A program made the position numbers and the translations under genes. From NCBI RefSeq assembly GCF_001649575.2, contig NC_051448.1, positions 18,391,358 through 18,455,357 of the forward strand: a stretch of 64,000 nucleotides of DNA. The letters are read 5' to 3'. This DNA comes from Kryptolebias marmoratus (taxonomy: Eukaryota; Chordata; Actinopteri; Cyprinodontiformes; Rivulidae). The notes under the pieces were generated by a model, which saw only the letters and a list, made by a program, of their open reading frames with translations, had not been told where the DNA came from and did not search any database. Below are positions 1 to 10,939 of this stretch, one piece after another. Position 1 is the first letter of the stretch, and every line of letters begins with the position of its first letter.

Positions 1-164
1 TTGTTTTGTTTTTTTTAATCTCTTTAAAATGTCAATTATTGGAAGAAACAAATGTTTTTTTTCTGCATGGAAGATTTGAAGTTAAGCTGTTCAAATACTT
101 TGAGACAAACTATATTTAGTTTATCATTGGGATTTAGTTCAGGATTCTGAATTTATTTATGGTA

Positions 165-498
165 AATGGCTTACACTTGTATAGCACTTTATAGTCCATC
201 GTCTTTCTAGTCCAATGACCCCAAAGCGCTTCACACTGCAGTCATTCCCTCATTCATTCACCCATTCACACACTGATGGAGGTCGGCTACATCATAGCCA
301 CAGCTGCCCTGGGGCAAGCTGATGGAAGTGAGGCTGCCATCACACCGGCGCCATCGAGTCCTCTGACCACCACCAGTAGGTGAGGCAGGTGAAGCGTCTT
401 ACCCAAGGACACAACGGCTGAGACTGACAAAGCAGGGGCTCGAACCAGCAACCCTCAAGTTTCAGGACGAACCCTTACCTCCTGAGCCACTGCCGCCC
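165..498 (-). repeat. tRNA-derived SINE with LINE2-like 3' tail
   Basis: Read on the minus strand, the element starts with a tRNA-like head. It has an A box TGGCTCAGGAGG (478-489) and a B box GGTTCGAGCCCC (435-446), spaced as in a polymerase III internal promoter. A body follows, then a tail near 165-235 with the 'agcgctttggggtcattggactag' type of wording shared by many fish L2-mobilised SINEs (seen as separate words, not one exact run). The family name is not assigned. Transcriptional activity is unknown. Confidence 0.7.
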
Positions 499-1194
499 CT
501 TATATCATGGTTTTGTTGAATATTTTCATTTTTAAAGTGTTGTTGACACCTTTCATGTATGCCTACTCTACTTTTTCTTTTCAAAACGCACTAAAGAGAA
601 GAAAAAAAAACAACAGCCTCCCATTGTCTTCAGTTTGCATTTTTACCACTTGAGGGCAACGAAGACCTTTAAACTAGCAGGGAGTGACAGTTCACCACTT
701 TTCAAATTATTTCTAATGTGTATGATTGATTTTTTCCCCTTGTCCCTTGACAAAAAACAAAACAAAACATAGACAAGGAATGCACATATTTATATATAAA
801 AATAAGAAGGTAGAAAAAGATTCAACATGCTCTATGAAAGGGCAAAAATGGGAGTCTGACTCTCGGGTCTACATGTGTTTTGCGGATCTAGAGAAGGCTT
901 CAAACGTGTTCCTGAAAGCGTTCTGTGCTGCAGAAGTATGTGGTGCCGAGGTGGCTTTTTAGCACTGTAAGCATAACAAGAGCTGTGTCAACATGTTCCA
1001 GGTGCAGGTTGGACTCCCTCCAGGGAGTTTGTGGCGTTCGTGAACAGAAGCTGAAGGTGCAGTCATCCCGAGGAGGGTGGCAGGTTTGGGAACGTCAGCG
1101 TCTGATCTCTGCTTCCTGCAGCTGACATGGTTCTGTTGGTGTTGAGTCATAACCTCCGGCGTGAGCTGGCGAGCTGGGATGACATTTAGCTCCT
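499..1194. other. Intergenic, nothing recognised
   Basis: No coding exon or known repeat was recognised. Short open frames on both strands have no family signature and no convincing splice context. Confidence 0.5.
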
Positions 1195-1684
1195 CTGAAG
1201 CTGTTGTCATCCTCCATGAGAATGTTGGAAGTCGGCTCTCATTCATGTGGTCGCGTGACGAAAGTCGCGTCATTTTTTTTTGTTGTTCTTGTAGCGGCTT
1301 CGTCCGCCGCTTCTCGACACGAGACTCGGGCCGAACTGTTTCTCACAGGTGGTTTGCGCCAAGTGTCGTGTGATTGGTCAGACGTTGTTGTGGGCGTGTT
1401 TATGAGCTTTCATGGAGCCATTTTGCTTCTACTGCTTTGCTGAGAAGCAGCTGGCGGAGGCTGTTAGAAAATACAGCCGTCCCTACAACTGTTCCAACAA
1501 AACAAGGACGGGAGAGTTGAGTATCCGGCGGGAAGAAACCCCTTTTAATGTCGTAGGAGGAGGGAGGAGCTTCTCTGGCGTTCTGATCCGAGTGTCTTGT
1601 GGACGATGATGGTTGTGAGCGAAAACGAACAGCTCGCAACCACGTGGCCGCTTCTCATGGAGTATGCTGGAGCCTTAAGTCTGA
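1195..1684 (+). mobile_element. TIR MITE, copy 1
   Basis: The left end (CATCCTCCATGAGAATG near 1208) and the reverse complement of the right end (CATACTCCATGAGAAG near 1655) are related, giving imperfect terminal inverted repeats. The interior at 1200-1500 is homologous in reverse orientation to 57990-58310, a second copy inserted in a Tc1-like element. No transposase is present. The superfamily is uncertain; a possible degenerate duplication (TCTGAAG/TCTGAGG) flanks it. Confidence 0.5.
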
Positions 1685-2149
1685 GGCTATGGCTCTCAAT
1701 CAGGAGAAGGTGAAATAGTCTCTCCTGGTTAGTGTGAAGTTATATAAAATGTTATATAAAAGTTATATAAAATGTAAGACCATGAAGTTTCTTTTTACCA
1801 GAGTTCAGAGCCCAGAAACAATGTGAAGGATAATAGCTGATGAGATGACGTCATGAAATCCAGGTTGCGGCTCTCCACGAGGAGAATGGAAAAACACTGA
1901 CATGGAAAAAAAACTGATGCTTTGCTTTTCGAGTAACAAAAGTACATCGAACAGGAAGTTCGATTGAGACGTAGGCTGAGTGCTCTGAACTTCGGTAAGG
2001 GTCTCCCTTTCAGCACTGAAAGTGAATAAATGTGTTTTGATTTTAAGATGAACTCTTGGCTGTTTTTGACTCTCTTCCTCTGTGCATCTTCCTGATCCCG
2101 TGTGAGGACGTAAAGCAGGTGTTTCAGTATTTTGGGAGTTTTTATCTGT
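1685..2149. other. Intergenic, nothing recognised
   Basis: AT-rich sequence without a recognisable gene. An isolated perfect CRE palindrome (ATGACGTCAT) lies at 1845-1854, with no promoter or gene nearby. Confidence 0.5.
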
Positions 2150-2667
2150 CCTTATCATTAGGCATATCTTGGGAGTCTTGTTTACGAGTGATGACAGGAT
2201 GGCGCAGGAAATAAAGCGACAGATCAAGGTCTTTGGCTGCAGTAACAAGGCATTGCTCTGGTCTGTTGTGGAAAAGAAGTTGCAAAGCCGAAGGGCAAAG
2301 CTCTTAATTTACTGGGCTGTCTGCATTCCAAGCCTCACCTATGCTCATGAGGATTAGAACAAGAGCCTAAATCCAAAATGAGTTTCTTCTGGAGGGTGGC
2401 TGGGCTCGACCCCATTGGATAAAAGGAGGAGCTCTGCCATCTGCGGGGAGTTGATCCGCTGCTGCTCCACGTTAGGTCAGCTGAGGTGGTTCAGGTACCT
2501 GATTGGGATGCCTCCCTCTGGAAGGAAACCCCAGGACGTTCCCAGAACCCACTGTAGGGATTATCCTCTTTGGTCTGGAGAGGGATGTCTGGGTTTCCTC
2601 TCTGGACCTGTTGCCTCTGCGCCCCAACAACGGCTAGGTGGTAGAAAATGTATGTATATACGTATGT
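2150..2667 (+). pseudogene. Rex3/RTE-like LINE reverse transcriptase fragment
   Basis: The frame at 2169-2357 reads GVLFTSDDRM, then a basic stretch and LIYWAVCIPSLTYAHED. This is the C-terminal part of a fish non-LTR reverse transcriptase also seen at 9541, 32766 and 41090. Downstream, in shifted frames, are remnants of the 'LRWF..L..MP' and 'GRPRTRWRDY' blocks. Several stops and frameshifts show it is dead. The 5' end is truncated, as usual for LINEs. The 3' end meets a MITE at 2668. Assignment to Rex3 rests on recalled family motifs and the GATG-type tails of sister copies. Confidence 0.65.
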
Positions 2668-3217
2668 GGGGCTGTTTGTAAAGTTACACAGTCAAAAATT
2701 AACAGCAATGTTTTGGTTTATTTAGCCTTTCATAAGAAAAAAATAGTTTTCTTTTAAAGTCATATTTTCACCATGTCATTCATACATTTATAAATGTCAT
2801 AGTTCCAAACTAAATATTTAACCTGTAAGCTAAATATTAAGCTCCACACTTAATATTTTGCTTACAAACTTATGTCCGAGCTAAACACTTAATTTCCAAA
2901 TTAAATATTTAATTTGCTAACTAAACATTCAGCTCGGACCTAAATATTTAGCTGATATGCAAATTCCTTGCCAAAAAGAGGAAGCGGACTATCAAAATAA
3001 AGGCAGAAACTGTATATTTACACCTCTTGCCAAACTGCCAAAAAACCAAAAAAAAAACAGAAGTAGAAGAAGAAGAAAAGCGGCTGCTGGCTATACTGGA
3101 TGTCCAGAGGAAAAGAATGATGATAAAATACGGCACATAAGAGAAACCCGAAGCAACATTTAGCTAGCAAACTAAATATTTAACTTGCAAGTTTGACTGT
3201 GTAACAAACGGCACCCC
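2668..3217. mobile_element. AT-rich TIR MITE
   Basis: The element begins GGGGCTGTTTGTAAAGTTAC, and its right end reverse-complements to GGGGTGCCGTTTGTTACAC. Both are followed by ACAGTCAAA, so the ends form imperfect terminal inverted repeats. The interior is rich in repeats of 'gctaaatatttaa'. No transposase is present. It seems to have landed in the 3' tail of the Rex3-like fragment on its left, because an (AATG)n tail continues to its right. A short related piece lies at 36045-36110. Confidence 0.55.
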
Positions 3218-3231
3218 ATACATCCATATGG

Positions 3232-3277
3232 ATTAATGAATGAATGAATGAATGAATGAATGAATGAATGAATGAAC
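3232..3277 (+). repeat. (GAAT)n microsatellite
   Basis: About eleven copies of a four-base GAAT/AATG unit. It may be the distal part of the LINE tail interrupted by the adjacent MITE. Confidence 0.9.
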
Positions 3278-3280
3278 ACT

Positions 3281-4735
3281 GTAAATCCAAACACCTGACT
3301 TTTGTTGCACACGTAAGTTTGAAAAAAAGCACTTAATCTCTTAAAGGATTTTTCCTCTTTCTGGTAATTTGGTTTTTAATCGACTCATTTTAAGGAATTT
3401 TTCTCACTCCTTCTCCTCTTCAGTCCTAATCTGAAACCCATCCACCCTCTGCTGGCATAAAACCATTTTGCTCAGACAGAGACCAGAGTCATGCTTCGAC
3501 TTCCAAACTATCCCAGCACGTCTCTCCTCAGAGGCACCTGAACTTAGGAGCTTGTAACTCTAAGACTCTTTCTTTCCTTTGGGACAGCTGATAGACAGGA
3601 CTGACTTTCAACAGAGGTTTGGAATATAATTGTTTTTAAAAAAACAACAAAAAATGAGAACTTCAGAATTGTTTCAATGATTTCGTTCCACTCATTCAGA
3701 TCCCGTGAGCTGCAAAGCGTAACAGGATTCTTTGCTTTAGGACCTGACGGGAAGCTTGGGTTGTGGGATGCTCCTTTTAGCCTCTTCCAAGTTCAGGGTC
3801 GTGCTCACGAGAATACTGCAGGATTTGGCTCCGTTGATTTGCGGTTTTCGTCTTGAGCTGCGCTGCCAGTCACGTCCACGTTCGCGGAACTCGTCAGGGA
3901 AACTTTGCTGCTTTTAATATTTAACCGGGGCGCTGCAGTGTGCTGTCAGAAAGGCTGAGCAGTCTTTGAGGTTTGTTTCACGGATGACAGAGAACCTACA
4001 CCAGAAAAACCATCCGCTACACTTACCTCCCTCAAACACTGACATCTTCAGCTGGTTTGGTGTGCAGCAGCAAACACTTCCATTACAGAAAAGCAAAATT
4101 CTTTGCAGGGCCGCACATATTTATCTTACCAGTTGTGTCGCAGAGCTCATATTTTGACAGCTTTAGGTCCCGTTTGCATAATTTAAAAAGCTCAGTTCCC
4201 AGGGGTCTAAAAAAAATGCTGAAATAGCCGTGCTGCGCCACTAGGTGGCGAGAACATCCACGTTAACAGGATATTCAACTATAGAGAAAGAGCATTCGTA
4301 GCTTGGGTAAAGGTTCACTCCAAAACAACTGCAGCTGTCTTTTTCTTTTAAATACCATCTACAGTTTCCTCACAGTTCAATTTTAGCAAGTCTGACAAAA
4401 AAAAAAAACAACTCAAAAAAAACCCCTGCTTTATTGTTGTTTCAGTTTCTATGGCACAAATCTGCACTTTTCTCACCCAAACCTTTGTTTGTGTGTAGAC
4501 GGGAGGCCCAGCAGGAAATAGCCTTTGATGCAAGGAGCCTTTTGTTTGAATCATGCAAAACTTTAAAACTTTAGCTTGTTAAATTAAGCACTGAGTGAGA
4601 AGATTTCACATTCATGTGCGTCGCATTCATCGTAGACGTCGAATTTATGGACTTCAGGTTGAACCTGAAGTCAGGGACTCAGGGAGGGTATGTTAACCAG
4701 GTTGGTTGACAGAACACATTTTTACAGCTCTGAAA
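3281..4735. other. Intergenic; repeat with CTCF-like motif
   Basis: No gene was recognised. A stretch at about 4190-4330 resembles 37855-37990. Each has a CTCF-core-like motif, here CCACTAGGTGGCG at 4238-4250. Confidence 0.45.
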
Positions 4736-4990
4736 TGACTGTATTATTTATTTACCAAGAAAATCCCACTAAGATCTCAGATCTGTTTTTGAAGGGAGGC
4801 CTGGGCCTGAAGGCAGCCTAACATGCATGTTTTTAGACTGAGGGAGGAAACTGGAGAAAACCCATGCAAACACATGGAGAACATTGCAAACTCCACACAG
4901 AAAGACCCCAGGTCCAACCCGGTGCTTGAGCCCAGAACCTTCTTGCTGTGAGGCAACAGTGCTAACCACTAAACCACTGTGCTGTATCAA
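4736..4990 (-). repeat. tRNA-derived SINE, minus strand
   Basis: On the minus strand the head reads 'gtggtttagtggttagcac' and then 'gttgcctcacagcaagaagg', a tRNA-like start with a degenerate B box (GGCTCAAGCACC). It is followed by the conserved fish block 'tttctgtgtggagtttgca' and 'ttttctccagtttcctccc'. The same block occurs at 5770-6132. Confidence 0.65.
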
Positions 4991-5627
4991 TGACTGGTTC
5001 AGTGAGTTAATAAAAGACAGAAATTGTAGTTAACTGAATATTATTTCAGATGTTGAAACAACGGCCTTGGATTTTAGGATTTGGGATTATGAGGTTCCTC
5101 AGTAGGTTGAACCAGTAGAAATGTCTTCATGGGAAATCAGAAATACTGATTTAGATGGAGCACTTTCACAGGGCTGGGACACCAACAGACAACGAAATCA
5201 TTTCAAGTACTTAAAACTGCTTTTCTAAAACTAACTGTTAATAAGAAATATATCATGTTAATCAAAAGAAAAAAAAAAGAAAAAAATTTGCTGTTTTACA
5301 CAGAGTCACATGCTGGTAAATTCTGTAGGTCAGGTGCAGTTTCTTCCTGGAAACTCCACTCGTTCATTTCCAACACGGTGACACAGCTCTGTTGTCTGTA
5401 CACTTTTCGGACAATTTGGCCAGGACAACCGCTTCCCCGTGTTGTCATCCTTTACGCTAAGTTAGGCACGTCAGCTGCTTCCTGTAGCTTCGCATTCACA
5501 ACTAGATAAGAGTTGTCAAAAAGTCCAACTCTGACTTTGCGGAAGCTCGTAAACTCAGCGTAGTCGCTTGCTTTGTGAAAGAACAATGTTTTAAAAAGTC
5601 CACATTTGCATGGGTATTTTCATATAT
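4991..5627. other. Intergenic, nothing recognised
   Basis: No gene or repeat was recognised. The open frame at 5255-5509 has no family signature. Confidence 0.45.
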
Positions 5628-5769
5628 AGTGCCTATAAAACATCCCATCGGATGCTTCAATTGCTGCCATGAACCAGTCATGGTCAGTAAAAACTGGCCT
5701 TTTTGGCAAAAATAAATAAATAATTCTTCAATGTTCAACTGATATCATTTTTTTTTTTACAGAGTAATA

Positions 5770-6132
5770 CCAGAAAAAACCCATCCATTCATTTTCTTTA
5801 CCTGCTTCTCCATTCCGGGTCTCGGGGAGCTGGTGTCTAGCTCCATCAGTCACTGTGTGAGAGGCGGGGGACACCCTGGACAGGCTGCGAGTCCATCACA
5901 GGGACACATAGAGACAAACAACCATTCAGGCTCCCACTCACACCTAGGGACAATTTCAGAGATACCAATGAACCTAATGTGTGTTTTTGGTCTGTGGGAG
6001 GAAACCGGAGTACCCGGAGTAAACCCACCTGAGCACAGGGAGAACATGTAAACTCCACCCAGAAAAGACAGAAGACAAACCTGCAACCTTTCTTGCTGTG
6101 AGGCGGCAGCTCCAACTGCAGCACTGCCATGC
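5770..6132 (-). repeat. SINE nested in Tc1-like element
   Basis: This has the same conserved central block as the copy at 4736-4990 (minus strand: CTGGGTGGAGTTTACATG, then GGGTACTCCGGTTTCCTCCC). It ends on the minus strand with a tail like 'aaagaaaatgaatggatgg'. It lies inside the element bounded by the 5628 and 6934 inverted repeats, so it inserted later. Confidence 0.65.
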
Positions 6133-6619
6133 TGGCTTTAAATTTAAAATATGTAGACTAGAGTTCACCAAACGACAAGTGGAAGTCTTCACGGTCAAGG
6201 GCTTCTCTGCAGCTGAGTCTAGCTGACATTGAATCTGAGTTTTCTTAGACAGAGGCTTTCTCTTTGTCTCTCTCCCATAAAACCCAGACTGATGAAGAAC
6301 GTGTTCAGCAGCTGTTGTATCACAGTCTCTCTCATCTCACCTGCTGAAGCTTAGAACTCCTTCAGAGTTCTCACAGGGGTCTCTGGTGTCCTCTCTCACC
6401 ACCTTGTGAGGACATCCTGCTCTTAGTAGATTTACACATGTCCCATATTCCTTTCAATTCTTGATAATGGATTTAACAGAACTCCTGGGGATGTTTAGGG
6501 CCTTGAAAATCCTTTTTGTATCCATCCCCTGACTTGTACTTTTTATTAACTTTTCTCTGAGCTGAATTAGGACAGTCCGATTAAAGACAGTGGGTATTCA
6601 CACAACCCCTTATTTTACA

Positions 6620-6775
6620 TGACATTTTTTTTTCCGTTTACTGTTTATATTTCTGTGTTTTGATTTATTTTGTTTTAATCTTGTTCTATGTTTGATGGTT
6701 GGCCTAAATTGTGAAGCACTTTGGTCAACTACTTTTGTTTTAAATGTGCAATATAAATAAAATTGACATTGACAT
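6620..6775 (+). repeat. L2-type LINE/SINE 3' tail
   Basis: The wording 'gtgaagcactttggtcaac' followed by 'caatataaataaaattgac' and short TTGACA repeats is the common 3' end of fish L2-clade elements. Only the tail is present. Confidence 0.5.
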
Positions 6776-7559
6776 TTTCATTTAATTAGTATTACTCTGT
6801 CGAAATTTGAATTCACAAGTTTATCTTTTAATATTCTTTGTCAAAAAAAGGCCAATTTATATTGACCGTAATGGATTAATGGCAGCAACAAAAGCATAAA
6901 ACACCCAAGGTGGTGAAAACTTTTTATAGGCACTGGCGACAAAATGTGAACGGCTTTTGTGAGGTAGTTTTTTTTTTTAAACCTCTTGAAATATTTAAAT
7001 ATAATAGGGTTCTCGACTACCTTGCATGAGTCACAGATGCCTGCCGTCTTTCTTGCTTGACTTTTGGACAAGTTTGAAAAGCCTTTACAACGAATTTACT
7101 CTCAAGTTGTCACAGAGTCGTAGAGAGCGTCCGGAACTCTTTTGGCGACCTGCGTATAAAACCAAATTGTGACTATTTGGAGACCAAAAAAAAAAAGAGA
7201 ATAAATCGTGATGAAAATGAGACATATTTAAGACACTTTGCGACCAAACTGCAGCAAAACAAACCGTGTCTTTTGCAGGAATGTTGCACTTTAATAAATT
7301 TGGCACAAGAAACAGATCAGCTTCCGAGTGACATTTTGCATATTTTCAGTAATGTTGTGAATATATATATCAGGGACGTGCGGTCAGGGGAGGCAGGTGA
7401 GGCAGAGCCTCCCCTGTCATCATGACAAGAAAAAAAAAATCATAACATAAAATGATTATTAATATTTGTCCACTGATCTTTATGTATGAGTAATTTTCGA
7501 ACATTTTTATGGTCCAAATTGCATTTTTATAGTCAAAATCGCTGAAATTGCATATTTCC

Positions 7560-8019
7560 TNNNNNNNNNNNNNNNNNNNNNNNNNNNNNNNNNNNNNNNN
7601 NNNNNNNNNNNNNNNNNNNNNNNNNNNNNNNNNNNNNNNNNNNNNNNNNNNNNNNNNNNNNNNNNNNNNNNNNNNNNNNNNNNNNNNNNNNNNNNNNNNN
7701 NNNNNNNNNNNNNNNNNNNNNNNNNNNNNNNNNNNNNNNNNNNNNNNNNNNNNNNNNNNNNNNNNNNNNNNNNNNNNNNNNNNNNNNNNNNNNNNNNNNN
7801 NNNNNNNNNNNNNNNNNNNNNNNNNNNNNNNNNNNNNNNNNNNNNNNNNNNNNNNNNNNNNNNNNNNNNNNNNNNNNNNNNNNNNNNNNNNNNNNNNNNN
7901 NNNNNNNNNNNNNNNNNNNNNNNNNNNNNNNNNNNNNNNNNNNNNNNNNNNNNNNNNNNNNNNNNNNNNNNNNNNNNNNNNNNNNNNNNNNNNNNNNNNN
8001 NNNNNNNNNNNNNNNNNNN
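7560..8019. other. Assembly gap
   Basis: Run of N inside the hAT-like element. Length may be nominal. Confidence 0.99.
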
Positions 8020-8050
8020 GAGAGAGAGAGAGAGTGTGTGTGTGTGTGTG
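8020..8050 (+). repeat. (GA)n(GT)n microsatellite
   Basis: A GA run passes directly into a GT run at the right edge of the gap, a likely cause of the assembly break. Confidence 0.9.
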
Positions 8051-8181
8051 AAGAACGCTGATGAGATATGAAATAACCAGTAGCCAATTGAATAAGCTAC
8101 CCTTTTGGATTTATATATTTGTAAATCTGACTCTCAGTGCCTCACCAACCATGAACCTCACCGCACGTTACTGATATATAT

Positions 8182-9540
8182 ATATATTAACATGTGTTCT
8201 TTTTGACACGATTCCCCTCAAGTAGTTGACTTTTTAAGAATTATTCAGTGACGCAAAAGAATACAAATATGTAAAAGGTCCAGTGACTCGTGTCAGATTT
8301 TGTTATTGATGTGCCTCCTCAGGATGTGGCTTTGCAGCCTTTTTGGCTCACTGGAAATCCTGCTAAGGCTTATTGCAATTAAACATTTGCATAACATTGA
8401 ACATTTTTACATATTCACCCCTCGACGAGTTGTTTCAGTTTCAGTCACAGATGCGTGGCGGTAATGGCGGCGCCGTGCGGGCCACATATCACACACACAC
8501 GCAGAAGTCAGTCTGAACAACGGTGGGCTTCAGTAGAGGTTCCTGTATGGCAACACTGTTGGATGCCAGAGTAAAGCAGTGAGATCTCTTAGTCTACGCG
8601 CGTGTGTGTGTGTGTGTACATTGTGTTCATGACAAACGTGGGAATGCCTGAAGATGGAAACAGAGGTATTACCCCTTCTCCGAATAACTCCCACGCTTCC
8701 CCGAAAAAGTATGCATTTGCACATTCAGCGTGAAACCAATGCATCAATGGGGACAATCTCAGTTTTTTTTTCTTCTTTTTTCTTTTTTTCTGCACCTCGT
8801 TATGAAAGCAGCAATCGGTTCGACAAGCCTCAGATGTCTTGTACGACGTCTTTTTTTTTTCTTTCTTTTTTCAGAAGCTGCAGCACAACAAAAAGTAGGA
8901 AGCGAGAAGCCTCCGGATCGCAGCTAAAGGAAACGGGCCAGAGAAACGGTTTCAGTCGGTACGCACGCCCGGCGTCTCCACGTGACGGGAGTGAAATTAC
9001 TGGAAAGGGGGTCGCACGGACCCTTCTTCTGCACACAGAAGAAAACAAAACAAAAAGCCTCAAAGTGACGATCTGATGCGACCCGATCCACACGGGACAA
9101 CTTTTCCACGCCGTGTAATTCGGGCGCCGTCTCTCTGGCCGACGATCGTTTCCACAGCTCTCCAATGCGCGCCGTGGAAGTCAAACACGCGTGAACCTGA
9201 CATAGTAAATACTCCTTCGTCGCGCAGAGCGAAAAACACATGAGATGGATGTGGTTTGTGTAAACTGGAGGAGTTCAACTGCTGTGTCACGGGGCCCACG
9301 CAGACACCTTGCGCTGCTTTGGGCTGGCTATCAGTGATTACTGTAAAATGGAGTGAAAGCTTCCTTCTGCAGCAGAGGGGAAACTAGTCATGAACGACGT
9401 GTGCATATCTGGGAAGGTGAAGCCATCTGAGCATGGTGACAGTCGAGGCTCATGAACGGTTAACAGTGTTCATGTCCAGGAATGAATTTGGGCTCATCCT
9501 TTGCTTTGGAAGAGACATTTCGGCTGATGTGTCTGAGTAA
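8182..9540. other. Intergenic, nothing recognised
   Basis: No gene or known repeat was recognised. Overlapping open frames at 8530-9299 on both strands are CpG-rich (8940-9240) but show no protein family or splice pattern that I recognise. Confidence 0.45.
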
Positions 9541-10490
9541 GTGAGTCTCCTCCTCCACGCGAAGGAGTCCAAGACTCTGGGAGTCTTGTTCACGAGTGAC
9601 GGGAGGATGGAGCCGGTCCTCCTCCGCAGTAACGAGGACCTTGCTTCTGTCGGTCGTGGTGAAGAAAGAGTTGAGCGGAAAGGCAAAACTCTCGATTTAC
9701 CGGTTCGTCTACGTTCCGAGCTTCACCTGCGGTCATAAGCAGGGGGTCTGCAACCTGCAGCCCTGGGGCCACATGTGGCTCTTTAGTCCCCCTTCAGCGG
9801 GACTCTCTGACCAAAACTAAGGCAGAGATGAATTTAAATAAATTTGTATTTACAATACTAAAAGGACGATTTCTGTCCAGTTTTATGCAAATATGTGAAT
9901 AAAACTCCTGTAAAAAAGTAATAAAAAAAGGACACAAGGATACAAACGTTTCAGTAAAAACTTAAACATTTTAACACTTTAATAGAAAGCTACTGACGGG
10001 GAAAGAACAGTCCAGTTTTGTACACATATCATACAGTATTATATTACGAGCCACTGAAAGTCATTGTAGTAATCATTAATAAAAAAAAAGCTTAACTATG
10101 ATTAAAAACTTATTGGTTTATGCTTATAGCACAAATGCAGAAATGTTTTTTTTTGGTAGTAAAGGTTGCAGAACCCTGGTCATGAGGTTTGGATCATGGC
10201 TGGAATGAGATCCTGGATCCAAGCGGCTGAAATGAGCTTCCTTCGTAGGGTGGATCAGGCATCTGATTAGGATGCCTCCTGGATGCCTCCCTTTGGAGGT
10301 TTTGCGGACCTGTCCAACTGGGAAGAGACCTCGGGGAAGACCCAGGATTCGCTGGAGGGATTATGTATCCTCTCTGGCCTGGGAATGCCTTGGGATCCCC
10401 CAGGAGGAGCTGGAAAGTGTCTCTGGGAAGAGGGAGGTCTGGGTTTCTCTTATGGACACTGTCAAATTGTTTTGCAAGCCTGGTTTTGGT
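9541..10490 (+). pseudogene. Rex3/RTE-like LINE fragment split by a hAT insertion
   Basis: The left part (9541-9739) encodes KTLGVLFTSDGRM and, in shifted frames, the 'KLSIYRFVYVPSFTCGH' block. The right part (10179-10490) continues with the 'PTGKRPRGRPRIRWRDYVS' and 'SLAWECLGIPQEELESV' blocks. The two are separated by a 439-bp insertion at 9740-10178, exactly within the codons for the conserved LTYGHE block. Frameshifts show it is a pseudogene. It belongs to the same family as 2150, 32786 and 41049. Confidence 0.7.
9740..10178. mobile_element. hAT-like MITE nested in Rex3-like LINE
   Basis: The left end CAGGGGGTCTGCAACCT and the reverse complement of the right end, CAGGGTTCTGCAACCT, are near-identical terminal inverted repeats. 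The flanks are GTCATAAG (9732-9739) and GTCATGAG (10179-10186), an 8-bp target-site duplication with one mismatch. No transposase is present. The boundary and superfamily are well supported by the TSD length and the CAG-type ends. Confidence 0.8.
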
Positions 10491-10939
10491 ATAGAGAGCC
10501 TGATGTAGAATTAATAATAATTTATATATATATATGCAGTTTGTTTGTTGTTGAAGAGAAGCGACGAGACAATGATCCAGAACAAAGCGAGAAGGAAGAA
10601 AAGTGGGACAGGAGTGCAAAGTAAGGTGTCTGATGTCCTGTTGTCCCAGTTTCCTCCTAGCTGTAACTCTGTCTCCTCCAGTGTCCAAACACTAAATATA
10701 GTACCACTGGGATATTAAATTACAGTAAACTCACTTTGGAAGAAATCATTAGATTTTAAGCTACAAGCATGCTTTAGGTTTATGTTGAAGAAGTCAGCTG
10801 TTGAAAAGAAATGAACCCCAGGATGATATAAAAGGATACTGTACACATCTTTAGCCTCTAAATATATAAAAAAAAAATTGATTTCTTTGAAGGATTGAAG
10901 GGATTTCTTTCTGCCACGGTTTTCAAAACGATCTCCAAG

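Larger units (their letters stand above)
5628..6934. mobile_element. Non-autonomous Tc1/mariner-like element with nested insertions
   Basis: The ends are long inverted repeats. The left begins AGTGCCTATAAAA and runs to about 5715 (…GGCCTTTTTGGCAAA). The right, at 6841-6934, reverse-complements to AGTGCCTATAAAAAG … GGCCTTTTTTTGACAAA. Shared inner words include GCTGCCAT and GGTCA. The left arm has lost a short segment. The interior holds a minus-strand SINE (5770-6132) and an L2-type tail (6620-6775), and no intact transposase. Confidence 0.65.
7363..8181. mobile_element. hAT-like MITE with 8-bp TSD, interrupted by gap
   Basis: The left end CAGGGACGTGCGGTCAGG (7371) and the reverse complement of the right end, CAGTAACGTGCGGTGAGG (ending 8173), match at 15 of 18 positions. 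Both sides are flanked by ATATATAT (7363-7370 and 8174-8181), an 8-bp duplication as expected for hAT elements. The interior includes the N run at 7560-8019 and a (GA)n(GT)n microsatellite just after it. Confidence 0.7.

Noticed and set aside
1845..1854. Perfect CRE palindrome ATGACGTCAT
   Set aside because: It is isolated, with no promoter features or gene nearby; one 10-base palindrome can occur by chance.
8530..9299. Cluster of overlapping open frames near 8.5-9.3 kb
   Set aside because: Open frames on both strands overlap one another with no family match, as expected for CpG-rich non-coding DNA.
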